DNA from: Planctomycetaceae bacterium UBA4732
Lineage (GTDB): Bacteria; Planctomycetota; Planctomycetia; Gemmatales; Gemmataceae
Direction of reading: 5' to 3'
DNA length: 15,472 nt
Assembly (NCBI GenBank): GCA_002404095.1
Contig: DHJA01000083.1
Span: forward strand, 38,431-53,902
In this document: positions 7,397 to 14,646 of the stretch, in pieces
Layout: each line of letters begins with the position of its first letter
How positions within the stretch are numbered: the first letter of the stretch is position 1
Position numbers and translations under genes: made by a program
Notes under the pieces: model-generated
The model's input: only the letters and a program-made list of their open reading frames with translations
What the model was told of the DNA's origin: nothing
Database searches by the model: none

Positions 7397-8599
7397 TCAA
7401 GAGTGAGCATTTTGTTCGGCGTTGAGTCCGTCCAGCAGCGCCTGTACACGGTTTTCCAGGTCGTCGGTCCAATACGCCACGGCGTCCTTCCGCCCGCGCT
7501 CACGTGGAACCTCGACCGGCTCGCCGAAGGAGACGACGACGCGGCGCGTACCGCGGATGGCGGGCAAATCCTCCCCCAGCACGTCCTCCTCGAACTTATC
7601 GAGCGTCTCCGCCAGCCGCTCGATGCTCGGCCTTTCGGCGACGTAATTGCCTGGGTAGCTGAACAGCTGCACGACGCCGAATACATCTTCCAGGTCGTCA
7701 ACCAATTGCTTGCGGTCGGCGTCGGTCAGATCGGCCTGTTCCTGGCGCTTGATGATGCGACGGCGGACCTCCTTGATCCGCTCGGGGACCGTGCCGGCGC
7801 CCGCGGCGAGGCCGTAGCGCTGCTCCAGCCGCGTGAGAATGGCTTCCTTCATCCGGGCGATGCGCTCGGGCAACGTCCCCGATTGCGGATGTCCGAGATA
7901 TTCCAACTCTTTTAAGGAAAGAATCGCCTCGGCGAAGCGGTAGACGCGCTCGGCGAGAGGGCGGTCGGCTTGCGGCCGCAACAACAGCCGCCGTTCCAGC
8001 CGTTCCATTAGGTCGAGCAGGGAAGGCGTGGGGTCGGTGGTGTACCAGCACTTTAAGGCGCAGGGGACGCAGACGATCCGTCGTGTGGCTTTCTTGGCGG
8101 CGGCCAGGGCGATGGCGGCCGCGCCCTCGCGGAAAGGGGTGACGCGGTCGTTAGTGTGGTAGATTTCCCCTTCGGGAAAGATGACGAGCGGATGCGGGCT
8201 GTCCTTGAGGAGTTCCACGGCCAAGCGGAAGGCGCGCATGTCGGAGCCTTCCCGGTCGATACTGAAACAACCGTGTTTCTGCATGACCCAGCTCTGGAGG
8301 CGGCCGCCCTGGGCGAAGACCTGCCAGGCCGCCATGACGTGCGGCGGTCGGCCGAGCTGCTCCGCCGCCTCCATCAGGACGTAGGAGTCATAGTGGAAGG
8401 AATGGTTGGGCGTGATGAGTACGCCGGCGCCTTCGTCCAGAGCCTTGCGAACCGGCTCCGCGCCGCGAACCTCGATCGGTGTCAATCTTTGGGTGTGGCG
8501 GAGGGTGCGGCGGCGCATGGGCCGCCACAGGCGGACCAGCCAAGGCGCGAGCTTCGGATCCCACGCCTGGGGCGGGATCTGGAACGGTTGTCGGTTCAT
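7397..8599 (-). CDS. PlsC-type 1-acyl-glycerol-3-phosphate acyltransferase family protein with long helical insert
   Basis: 400 residues. The family transfers acyl chains to lysophospholipids or related acceptors at the membrane. Motif I HX4D is present as H66-SFHY-D71 (in ITPNHSFHYD), motif II as GCFSIDREG (110-118) and motif III as FPEG (141-144). All catalytic elements are therefore in place. The sequence is longer than a minimal PlsC (~240): residues ~192-345 are charged and helix-rich, and the closing strand RRVVVSFGEPVEV (352-364), usually near the end of the acyltransferase fold, comes only afterwards, so the extra part is an insertion and not a simple tail. No obvious transmembrane segment was seen. 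GGAG lies just before the ATG and overlaps the region of the previous gene's stop (6-nt gap), implying translational coupling to the HEAT-repeat gene. The true acceptor is unknown. Confidence 0.85.
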   Translation of the reverse strand: MNRQPFQIPPQAWDPKLAPWLVRLWRPMRRRTLRHTQRLTPIEVRGAEPVRKALDEGAGVLITPNHSFHYDSYVLMEAAEQLGRPPHVMAAWQVFAQGGRLQSWVMQKHGCFSIDREGSDMRAFRLAVELLKDSPHPLVIFPEGEIYHTNDRVTPFREGAAAIALAAAKKATRRIVCVPCALKCWYTTDPTPSLLDLMERLERRLLLRPQADRPLAERVYRFAEAILSLKELEYLGHPQSGTLPERIARMKEAILTRLEQRYGLAAGAGTVPERIKEVRRRIIKRQEQADLTDADRKQLVDDLEDVFGVVQLFSYPGNYVAERPSIERLAETLDKFEEDVLGEDLPAIRGTRRVVVSFGEPVEVPRERGRKDAVAYWTDDLENRVQALLDGLNAEQNAHS

Positions 8600-8605
8600 A
8601 ATCTC

Positions 8606-10192
8606 CTATCGACGGCGGCCGAAGTCCATTTCCTCGCTCAAGCGCTCGAGCGCTTCGCGGGCGTGCTGCGAAACGTCGGCGTCTTCGGCGTCGGCAAGGC
8701 GGTCGAGGTCGGGCCAGAGCAGCGTTAAGCCTTCCACGGCTATGGCCTGGATGGCCTCGTGAATGCGTTGCGGGTCTTCACTGGTTAAAGTTTGGCGGAA
8801 CCACTGGAGCGACTGGCGTTCGCCCAGGCGGGCCAGGGCAGCGCGGGCGGCGTGGCGCACGTCCGGGTTCGGGTCGCGTCGCGCGTCCTGCAACGTCAAC
8901 CGGACCAGAGCGCGCTGCCGCGGTTCCCACCAGCCCAGACTGCTGACGGCGGCGACCCGATGCGTCGGATCCCAATCGCGCGCGGCCAGGAGAAGGAAGT
9001 CTTCGGTCGCCGGCTCGGAACTGCCGCGCAGCGCCCGTAACAGCGCACAATACGGAAAGTCCGGCGGCGCTGACGGCCGTAGCGGCGGTAGGGCGGAACG
9101 GCGCCGCTGGCTGCGCCGCAACACCGGCACGCACCGAAACGCCATTTCACGAAGGGCCGGCCCGACGAGGGCGTCGGACGACCAAACCAGGCTCTCCAGC
9201 GCCAGCTCGGCGTGCGCGAAGCGTGGTTGCGCCAGCAGCGGAAGCACGGCCGGCGCCGTCTCGGCGCGCAAGTCGATCAGAGCCAACAAGAGGTCGCGCT
9301 GCTCACCGGCCGACGCACGGCGAAGCCGCGCGACAAGCGCGGCCGCCGCATCCACGAGATATTCCGTCAGGACCGACTCAAGGGCCGCCAGGCGCGACAT
9401 CTGCCAGCCGAACGCCTCTTGTTCGGAGGCTTCGCCGGCCAGGACCGCTTCGGCGTGAGGCGCCCTTCGCAGCACGCGCAGCGCTTCCACGAACACGCGC
9501 ACCACCAGCGGATCGACGTGCTTATCGCGGTGGTCCCAAAGCGTCTCGACCATTTCCCCGGCCCGCGCTTCCGCCATCAACGTCGGCTGAACGCCGAAAC
9601 GCAGCCCTTCCAGGGCGCGATGCAGCACACGCAAGGCGGCGCGGCCGAGCGGCGTGTCGGCCTGGCGCAGGTAGCCGGCGAAACCAAGGAAACAGATCGT
9701 TTCGGCGGCGAAAAAGTGTCCCAACGGCAGTTCGCCCGCGGACTCGGCGCAGCGGAGCAGCGGCGGCAAGCTCTGGGCGCGGTTGAGGCTACGAAGGCCG
9801 TTGGCCAGGTCGATCCAGTACCATGCCTGTTCGATGGCGTCGGTGGTCAGGCGCCGTTGAAGCTGGCGTTCGAGAATGCGGCCGGCGTCGTCGGTGCCGA
9901 GTTCGGCCAGCGCCCGCACCTGGACGACGTACAGCATTCCGGCGCGCAGGCTGGATTCGACCGCTTCGACCTCGCCGCGTTCGAGCAAATCCCGGAAGCG
10001 GCTCTTGGCCGATTCGACGGCCGATTCACTGAGCTGTACGCCCTGATAAAGGTCGATGTGTTGCCGGCTGATCGGCGACAACTCGTCGCGCAGCATCTGC
10101 CGACGCCGCCAATGGCGTACCAATAGGAGGAAGGTCGCGGCCATTAGCGCCGGCAAAACGACGACCAGTATCATCACGGCGTGCATTTCCAT
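8606..10192 (-). CDS. Membrane-anchored HEAT-repeat-like protein of unknown function
   Basis: 528 residues from the ATG at 10192. The frame stays open to 10300, but that extension is only the translation of an inverted repeat (10219-10294), so a start after the repeat is preferred. ATGs at 10186 and 10174 are equally possible, since no strong ribosome site marks any of them. Residues ~5-25 form one hydrophobic segment (MILVVVLPALMAATFLLLV) followed by RHWRRR, which suggests an N-in membrane anchor or an uncleaved signal with the rest in the opposite compartment. The remainder is alanine/leucine/arginine-rich and helical. The C-terminal ~150 residues show HEAT-like repeats (DWDPTHRVAAVSSLGWW; DPNPDVRHAARAALARLG; DADVSQHAREALERL). 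Such repeats usually mediate protein binding. It is a tight neighbour of the acyltransferase gene (6 nt), so a shared task in envelope lipid metabolism is possible. Confidence 0.7.
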   Translation of the reverse strand: MEMHAVMILVVVLPALMAATFLLLVRHWRRRQMLRDELSPISRQHIDLYQGVQLSESAVESAKSRFRDLLERGEVEAVESSLRAGMLYVVQVRALAELGTDDAGRILERQLQRRLTTDAIEQAWYWIDLANGLRSLNRAQSLPPLLRCAESAGELPLGHFFAAETICFLGFAGYLRQADTPLGRAALRVLHRALEGLRFGVQPTLMAEARAGEMVETLWDHRDKHVDPLVVRVFVEALRVLRRAPHAEAVLAGEASEQEAFGWQMSRLAALESVLTEYLVDAAAALVARLRRASAGEQRDLLLALIDLRAETAPAVLPLLAQPRFAHAELALESLVWSSDALVGPALREMAFRCVPVLRRSQRRRSALPPLRPSAPPDFPYCALLRALRGSSEPATEDFLLLAARDWDPTHRVAAVSSLGWWEPRQRALVRLTLQDARRDPNPDVRHAARAALARLGERQSLQWFRQTLTSEDPQRIHEAIQAIAVEGLTLLWPDLDRLADAEDADVSQHAREALERLSEEMDFGRRR

Positions 10193-10218
10193 TTGCTCTG
10201 CGACATTTGGCTTCTTTT

Positions 10219-10294
10219 GGCGAGCCGGGTCGCGTAAGCGCCCGGAGTTTGTTTTCTCCACGAAACTCCGGGCGCTTACGCGACCCGGCTCGCC
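10219..10294. repeat. Perfect 32-bp inverted repeat, copy 1, directly after proA
   Basis: The left arm at 10219-10250 begins GGCGAGCCGGGTCGCGTAAG and ends CCCGGAGTTT. Its exact reverse complement is at 10263-10294, leaving a 12-nt loop (10251-10262). It lies two bases beyond the proA stop codon (10297-10299, minus strand). The same arm recurs at 12618-12699 with a different loop. Its transcript would fold into a very stable hairpin. No T-run follows on either strand, so classic intrinsic termination is not supported. RNA stabilisation, processing or attenuation between proA and the HEAT gene are alternatives. Confidence 0.95.
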
Positions 10295-10296
10295 CG

Positions 10297-11577
10297 TCAT
10301 TCCCCGCGCACCTGACCTTCCCCATAGACAACGTATTTATAGCTGGTTAATTCTAACAAACCACACGGGCCGCGCGCATGAAATTTATCCGTGCTGATGC
10401 CGATTTCCGCACCGAGGCCCAGCTCGCCGCCGTCATTGAAGCGTGTGCTGGCGTTGACCATCACGGCCGCCGAATCGACGGCCGCCGTGAAACGCCGCGC
10501 CGCCGTCAAGTCATTCGTCACGATGGCGTCGGTGTGACCCGATCCGTACCGATTAATATGGGCGACCGCCTCATCCAAGTTATTTACCACCTTGACGGAG
10601 AGAATGAGGTCGAGATACTCGGCCGCGAAGTCTTCCTCCGTGGCGGCGATGGCGTCCGGGACGTACTCGCGCGTGATCGGGCAGCCGCGCAACTCAACCC
10701 CGCGCTTCCGCAGCGCCGCGGCGATGCGCGGAAGGAAGGCCGGCGCCACAGCCGCATCGACCAGCAAACTCTCCACCGCATTGCAAACGCCCGGCCGTTG
10801 ACACTTGCCGTTGACCACGATGGCTTCCGCCTTTTCCAGGTCGGCGCTCTTCTCTACATAGACATGGCAATTGCCTTTGTAGTGCTTGAGGACCGGCATC
10901 CGCGCTTCCTCGGCCACTCGCCGGATAAGCCCTTCGCCGCCGCGCGGGATGGCAAGGTCGATCCACTCATTGAGCTTTAGAAAATGTCCCACGGCTGCCC
11001 GATCCGTCGTCGTCACCAATTGAACCGCGTCGGCCGGCAGGCCGGCGTCGGCGAGACAGTCCGCCAGAATCTGATGCAAGGCGGCGTTGGAATGGAACGC
11101 CTCGCGGCCGCCGCGCAGGATGACGGCGTTGCCGCTTTTGACGCAGAGGCCCGCCGCGTCCACCGTCACATTAGGCCGCGATTCATAGATGAAGAAGATC
11201 ACGCCGAGCGGGGCGCCGACTTTGTGGACTTCCAAGCCGTTGGGCCGCACCGTGCTGGAACGGATTTGTCCCACCGGATCGGGCAGGGCGGCGATCTCAC
11301 GCAAGCCATTGGCGGCGCCGCGCAATCGGGCCGGCGTCAGCCGCAGGCGATCCAGTTGGGCCGCGGTCAGACCGGCCCCTATGGCGGCGGTTGCGTCTTT
11401 TTCGTTCGCGGCAAGGATCTCGGCATTTCGCTCGATCAGAGCCTTGGCGGCGGCGTACAACCAGGCGTCTTTTTGTGCGGCGGAAGTGATGGCCAGCATC
11501 CGCGCTGCCGCGCGAGCGCGGCGGGCCACGTCTAAGCAGTAAGCGGCGAGGTCGGACACGGCGGGGAGGATAGTCAT
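10297..11577 (-). CDS. proA: Gamma-glutamyl phosphate reductase (glutamate-5-semialdehyde dehydrogenase)
   Basis: 426 residues, normal length. ProA reduces gamma-glutamyl phosphate with NADPH to glutamate-5-semialdehyde, the second step of proline synthesis, in the cytoplasm. Seen in the sequence: [18 protein letters not shown] (125-142), [13 protein letters not shown] (148-160), the PRGGEGLIR block (211-219), the catalytic cysteine C265 in [14 protein letters not shown], and the C-terminal motif [10 protein letters not shown] followed by [23 protein letters not shown]. All are family-diagnostic, and the gene is intact. The start at 11577 has GGAG three bases upstream. Gene order is unusual: it follows ybbR by 19 nt, and the ProB kinase gene is not in the window. 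A 32-bp inverted repeat sits just after its stop codon. Confidence 0.97.
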   Translation of the reverse strand: MTILPAVSDLAAYCLDVARRARAAARMLAITSAAQKDAWLYAAAKALIERNAEILAANEKDATAAIGAGLTAAQLDRLRLTPARLRGAANGLREIAALPDPVGQIRSSTVRPNGLEVHKVGAPLGVIFFIYESRPNVTVDAAGLCVKSGNAVILRGGREAFHSNAALHQILADCLADAGLPADAVQLVTTTDRAAVGHFLKLNEWIDLAIPRGGEGLIRRVAEEARMPVLKHYKGNCHVYVEKSADLEKAEAIVVNGKCQRPGVCNAVESLLVDAAVAPAFLPRIAAALRKRGVELRGCPITREYVPDAIAATEEDFAAEYLDLILSVKVVNNLDEAVAHINRYGSGHTDAIVTNDLTAARRFTAAVDSAAVMVNASTRFNDGGELGLGAEIGISTDKFHARGPCGLLELTSYKYVVYGEGQVRGE

Positions 11578-11596
11578 AGGCTCCGTCTCAACGCGA

Positions 11597-12598
11597 TCAA
11601 GGCGGCGAACTGGAAAAGCCCTTGGGAACGAAGTCCGCGGGGTCGAGTTTGAAGGTGACGACGCGCAACTGGTCGTCGATCAGCTGAAAGTCCTTTTGTA
11701 GGAATTGTATCTGAAGCGGCTCGTGATTGCTGCCCGATTCAAAACGGCCGTGTGTCAAATCGAGGAAAGCGTAGACTTTCGGCGCCTCGTCCTGGATGGG
11801 GCCGATGACATGGAGCGTGACGCGGCCGTCGCGATCATTGAAGAACTCCGGCCGAAGCGTGAAATCGGCCTGACACAGAAAATGGATCGGCACGTCCGGC
11901 AAAACGTATTCTTTACGCAGTTGCGGCGGCGCCTTGACCGTGACCTTGGAAGGTTCGGAGCGGACGGGCCGGCCTTCCAGCTCCTGGACCAGCGCGACGC
12001 GGCCGACGGCGGTGGAGCCGGGCGGAGCGTTGGCCGGCCGCATGGGCAGTTCCGACGGCATCGTGGGGATGGCCCGGATGTGATCGAGGACTTCCTGCGG
12101 GCCGGTCACGAGGACGACAGCGGGATCGAGTACGACGGGGCCGGACGTTTCTTCCTGAAGGGCGTCAAAGCGCACGGGCAGCGGCCGTGTGACCATGCGC
12201 CGAACCGTGACGGAAATGCGATTGCGGCCCTCGCTGACAATCGGCGTCACGCCCGGCGGCGCCGGGACCTGCGATGCGTCAATGTGAACGGTGTCGGAAT
12301 AACGGCTTTCATTCCGATGTTCCTCCGGCACGGTCAGGACGACTTCGACGTGCAGTTCATTGCGCTGGATCTCGCCGCGCAGCTCACGGATGCGGTCGGA
12401 GGGGCCGCTGAAGGAAACGACTGCTTGGCCCGCACCATTGACTTCCAGGCTATAGTGTTCGGCTTGTCCCTCGGCCAAGCTGACTTGCACGGGCAAAGTG
12501 ACGTTGTCGAGGATTTCCTGGTCGCGGCTGCGGGCGTAGAGCCACACCAGCAGTGCCAGGCTCAGGGCGACCAGTAGAGAGAGAATGCGATCAATCAT
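11597..12598 (-). CDS. ybbR: YbbR-domain protein, CdaA regulator-like
   Basis: 333 residues. An N-terminal membrane anchor ([18 protein letters not shown], residues 5-22) precedes an extracytoplasmic part built of YbbR-like repeats. The first has the usual opening, [12 protein letters not shown]...[22 protein letters not shown] (residues ~30-73). Later repeats include [15 protein letters not shown] and [14 protein letters not shown]. YbbR proteins (CdaR in Firmicutes) bind and modulate the c-di-AMP synthase CdaA, whose gene lies directly upstream here, so the role is inferred from both domain and neighbour. GGAGAG six bases before the ATG fixes the start. It is separated from cdaA by 100 nt that is mostly the 31-bp inverted repeat, and from proA by 19 nt. 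A serine/proline-rich end (GFSSSPP) closes the protein. The regulatory direction, activating or inhibiting, cannot be told. Confidence 0.86.
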   Translation of the reverse strand: MIDRILSLLVALSLALLVWLYARSRDQEILDNVTLPVQVSLAEGQAEHYSLEVNGAGQAVVSFSGPSDRIRELRGEIQRNELHVEVVLTVPEEHRNESRYSDTVHIDASQVPAPPGVTPIVSEGRNRISVTVRRMVTRPLPVRFDALQEETSGPVVLDPAVVLVTGPQEVLDHIRAIPTMPSELPMRPANAPPGSTAVGRVALVQELEGRPVRSEPSKVTVKAPPQLRKEYVLPDVPIHFLCQADFTLRPEFFNDRDGRVTLHVIGPIQDEAPKVYAFLDLTHGRFESGSNHEPLQIQFLQKDFQLIDDQLRVVTFKLDPADFVPKGFSSSPP

Positions 12599-12617
12599 GG
12601 GGCACTCTCCAAATTCT

Positions 12618-12699
12618 GGCGAGCCGGGTCGCGTAAGCGCCCGGAGTTGGTTTCAACGATACAAGGGAAACTCCGGGCGCTTACGCGACCCGGCTCGCC
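12618..12699. repeat. Perfect 31-bp inverted repeat, copy 2, between cdaA and ybbR
   Basis: The arms at 12618-12648 and 12669-12699 are exact reverse complements and match the arms of copy 1 at 10219-10294 base for base over 31 bp. Only the 20-nt loop (12649-12668) differs. The right arm touches the last base of the cdaA stop codon (12699-12701, minus strand). Arms conserved with an unrelated loop point to a dispersed palindromic element, of the REP/MITE kind, and not to a locally evolved terminator. Its hairpin would lie in the leader of ybbR, ending 19 nt before the start codon. Confidence 0.95.
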
Positions 12700-13538
12700 T
12701 ACGCGGCGCTCTTTTGTGCGTCAGCCGTGGTTCGTTTAACGGTTCGCGGGCGCTGTTCGCGGTCGCGGAGCAGCGACGCCAACCGCCGCGATAGGTTCTC
12801 GCGCGGCACCGGCTCCAGGCGACCGCCGACCGCCACAGATATCCGTCCGGTCTCCTCACTGACCACGAGCAGCACCGCGTCAGTTTCCTCACTGAGGCCG
12901 AGCGCCGCCCGGTGACGCATGCCCATTTGAACGCCCGGCCCTTCCGGCGGCTGGCTGAGCGGCAGTTGGCAGGCGGCGGCGGCAATGCGACCCGAACATA
13001 AAATCACCGCGCCGTCGTGTAAGGGACTACGCTTGGAGAAAATAGCCCGCAGCAAGAGGGGCGACACCTCGCCATCGACGTGCTCGCCCGTATGCACATA
13101 CGTCGTCAGCCCCATTTCGCGCTCGATGGCGATGAGGGCGCCCACGCATTCGCGCGACAGCGCCGCGGCGGCGTCGGCCAGCTTGTCGGCGACGGGATGG
13201 TGCGGGTCGTGGCCGAACAAGCGCCAGACGCGGTACCGGCCCAACACCATCAGGCCGCGCCGCAGCTCCGGCTGAAAGATGACCAATAGCCCTAGCAATA
13301 GGGTGGTAAGAAGGTAATCGAGGATGCGGCCGAGGACGGTGAGGTCGAAGCTGACGACCACCACCTGGGCGACGAGAAACAGGGCGACGACGATGAGGCC
13401 GAGGCCGCGCACCAAGCCGGCGCCGCGCGTCTTACCCAATAGGCGCAGGGCGACGAATATGGCCAAGGCGAGGATGCCGATCTCCACCAGATCGCGCACG
13501 CCTACGGTTTCATAGAGTTGAGTCAGGCGTTCCTGCAA
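12699..13538 (-). CDS. cdaA: Diadenylate cyclase CdaA (c-di-AMP synthase)
   Basis: 279 residues. CdaA makes cyclic di-AMP from two ATP at the membrane. Three hydrophobic segments (about 18-33, 45-63 and 73-88) precede the DAC domain (~105-240). The active-site motifs D175-G-A177 (SPLHDGAVI) and R208-H-R210 (GMRHRAALGLSEETDA) are intact, and the conserved FQPELRR (88-94) marks the membrane-to-domain boundary. The codon at 13536-13538 is TTG and is chosen as start because a near-perfect Shine-Dalgarno (TAAGGAGG) lies seven bases upstream and the protein starts as the family does (MQERLTQLYETVGVRDLVEIG in order). It sits 23 nt after folP and upstream of ybbR, so it forms the c-di-AMP synthesis pair with its regulator. 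A basic, alanine-rich tail (RTVKRTTADAQKSAA) follows the domain. Confidence 0.95.
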   Translation of the reverse strand: MQERLTQLYETVGVRDLVEIGILALAIFVALRLLGKTRGAGLVRGLGLIVVALFLVAQVVVVSFDLTVLGRILDYLLTTLLLGLLVIFQPELRRGLMVLGRYRVWRLFGHDPHHPVADKLADAAAALSRECVGALIAIEREMGLTTYVHTGEHVDGEVSPLLLRAIFSKRSPLHDGAVILCSGRIAAAACQLPLSQPPEGPGVQMGMRHRAALGLSEETDAVLLVVSEETGRISVAVGGRLEPVPRENLSRRLASLLRDREQRPRTVKRTTADAQKSAA

Positions 13539-13545
13539 TGGTCGG

Positions 13546-13553
13546 CCTCCTTA
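13546..13553 (-). promoter_or_regulatory. Strong Shine-Dalgarno for cdaA with a TTG start
   Basis: On the minus strand TAAGGAGG (13546-13553) is followed by CCGACCA and then TTG at 13538-13536. Spacing is seven bases. No ATG is placed equally well, so this site decides the start. Confidence 0.75.
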
Positions 13554-13561
13554 GCGTGCGC

Positions 13562-14428
13562 CTAATCGGATAAGCGTTGTCTTTCTTTCAGCGCCTGAAA
13601 CAGACGCACCGCGTCGCGCGTCTCGGCCACGTCATGCACGCGGACGATCTGAGCGGCGCCGCCGGCCAGGGCGTGACAGACGGCCGCCAAGGAACTGGCC
13701 AGTCGTTCCGTCGTCGGCCTGCCGAGCAGCCTGCCCATGAAACCCTTACGGGAAACGCCCAGACAAACCGGCCGACCCAGACGTTGTAGTTCCACAAGTC
13801 GAGCCAGCAATTCCAGGTTGTGTTCGGCCGTCTTGCCGAAGCCGACGCCGGGGTCGAGCACCACCTGCGACCCTGCTATACCCATATCCGCCGCCGCCTG
13901 CAACCTCGCCTCAAGGAATCCGGTCACGTCGTTCGTCACGTCGTCATAAACAGGGTTTTGCTGCATGGTTTGCGGCGTTCCCTGCATGTGCATGAGGACC
14001 AGACCGGCCCCAAAGGTTCGCACGATTTCCGCCATTTTCGGGTCGCCGCGCAGGGCCGTGACGTCGTTGATGATGTGAGCGCCGGCTTCCAGTGCCTGCC
14101 GGGCTGTTTCCGCTTTGTAGGTATCGACGGACAGGGGAAGGTCGGTGCGCGTCGCCAATTCGCGCACCACGGGCACGACGCGGCGCAGTTCCTCTTCGAG
14201 ATCGACGGCCACGGCGTTGGGACGGGTGGATTCGCCGCCGACATCAAGGATGTCGGCGCCTTGCCGCGCGAGTTCGAGGGCGTGGGCGACGGCGGTCTCG
14301 ACCTTAGTGAATCGGCCGCCGTCGGAGAAGCTGTCGGGAGTGACGTTGACTATGCCCATGATGAGGACGCCCCGTCCCGGATAGAGGATCCGGTCGCGGA
14401 GGCGCCATTCATCGCGGCTTTCGTCCAT
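13562..14428 (-). CDS. folP: Dihydropteroate synthase
   Basis: 288 residues, usual length. FolP joins 6-hydroxymethyl-dihydropterin pyrophosphate with p-aminobenzoate to give dihydropteroate in folate synthesis, and is the target of sulfonamides. Signatures seen: GIVNVTPDSFSDGG (25-38), GADILDVGGESTRPNA (58-72), LPLSVDTYKAETAR (98-110), IINDVTALRGD (119-129), DPGVGFGKT (192-200) and SRKGFMGRLLGR (226-237). All catalytic regions look intact. The ATG at 14428 has only a weak upstream site, and a 10-bp palindrome (14435-14444) lies seven bases before it. It leads the run of minus-strand genes folP-cdaA-ybbR-proA with a 23-nt gap to cdaA, so it may be the first gene of that operon. Confidence 0.97.
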   Translation of the reverse strand: MDESRDEWRLRDRILYPGRGVLIMGIVNVTPDSFSDGGRFTKVETAVAHALELARQGADILDVGGESTRPNAVAVDLEEELRRVVPVVRELATRTDLPLSVDTYKAETARQALEAGAHIINDVTALRGDPKMAEIVRTFGAGLVLMHMQGTPQTMQQNPVYDDVTNDVTGFLEARLQAAADMGIAGSQVVLDPGVGFGKTAEHNLELLARLVELQRLGRPVCLGVSRKGFMGRLLGRPTTERLASSLAAVCHALAGGAAQIVRVHDVAETRDAVRLFQALKERQRLSD

Positions 14429-14434
14429 CGCATT

Positions 14435-14444
14435 CTACCGGTAG
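14435..14444. promoter_or_regulatory. 10-bp palindrome CTACCGGTAG just upstream of folP
   Basis: A perfect self-complementary 10-mer at 14435-14444, seven bases from the folP start codon. It could be an operator site or occlude the weak ribosome site in the mRNA. It may also be chance, as palindromes of this length occur by accident in a GC-rich genome. Confidence 0.2.
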
Positions 14445-14451
14445 GTATCTA

Positions 14452-14646
14452 GTAGCACCCTCTTGGGCCAGGGGTGCCATGCTTTCGCGGGTCGGTTCGG
14501 AGACTTCGTCCAGTCTGAAATCCGCGAAAGCATGAGTCCTCGCTTGGGCTTCATGCTTTCGCGGCGGCTTCGACGGGAGAAGATGCAGAAAACAGGCCGC
14601 GAAAGCATGGCACCCTCGCTTGCGGCTTTCGGTCATCGGGTGCTAC
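14452..14646. repeat. Composite nested inverted-repeat element (CGCGAAAGCATGG family) between folP and lptE
   Basis: A 195-bp stretch bounded by GTAGCACCC (14452-14460) and its exact reverse complement GGGTGCTAC (14638-14646). Inside are four copies of one core: reverse at 14471-14490, forward at 14522-14535, reverse at 14551-14564 and forward at 14597-14615 (CCGCGAAAGCATG and the extension GCACCC in the outer two). The inner pair forms a 14-bp hairpin with a 15-nt loop, and the outer pair a 19-bp stem. A further copy of the right end lies at 2-48. The right terminal repeat overlaps the lptE stop codon (14643-14645). No transposase and no clear target duplication were seen. It resembles a non-autonomous, MITE-like or REP-like element. 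Both strands remain open across it by chance, giving false small reading frames. Confidence 0.8.

Noticed and set aside
7365..7472. Upstream start at 7472 for the ABC gene
   Set aside because: It would overlap the end of the acyltransferase gene, and the 36 added residues do not resemble an ATPase. The ATG at 7364 starts exactly at the family sequence.
10219..10294. Intrinsic terminator for proA
   Set aside because: The stem is strong but no T-run follows on the minus strand (AAAAGAAG instead), and an identical stem sits inside the cdaA-ybbR pair. It is kept as a repeat, with termination only a possibility.
10193..10300. N-terminal extension of the HEAT-repeat protein starting at 10300
   Set aside because: It is just the translation of the 32-bp inverted repeat. 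The same peptide pieces (GEPGRVSARS and SGRLRDPAR) appear in the unrelated frame over copy 2 at 12600-12690.
14409..14636. 75-residue minus-strand frame between lptE and folP
   Set aside because: Its recurring peptide blocks (CHAFA, RESMAP) come from the repeated DNA core, so it is a repeat artefact, although such frames are often annotated as proteins.
14452..14646. CRISPR array
   Set aside because: The repeats alternate in orientation and spacers are unequal (31, 15 and 32 nt). No cas gene is near.
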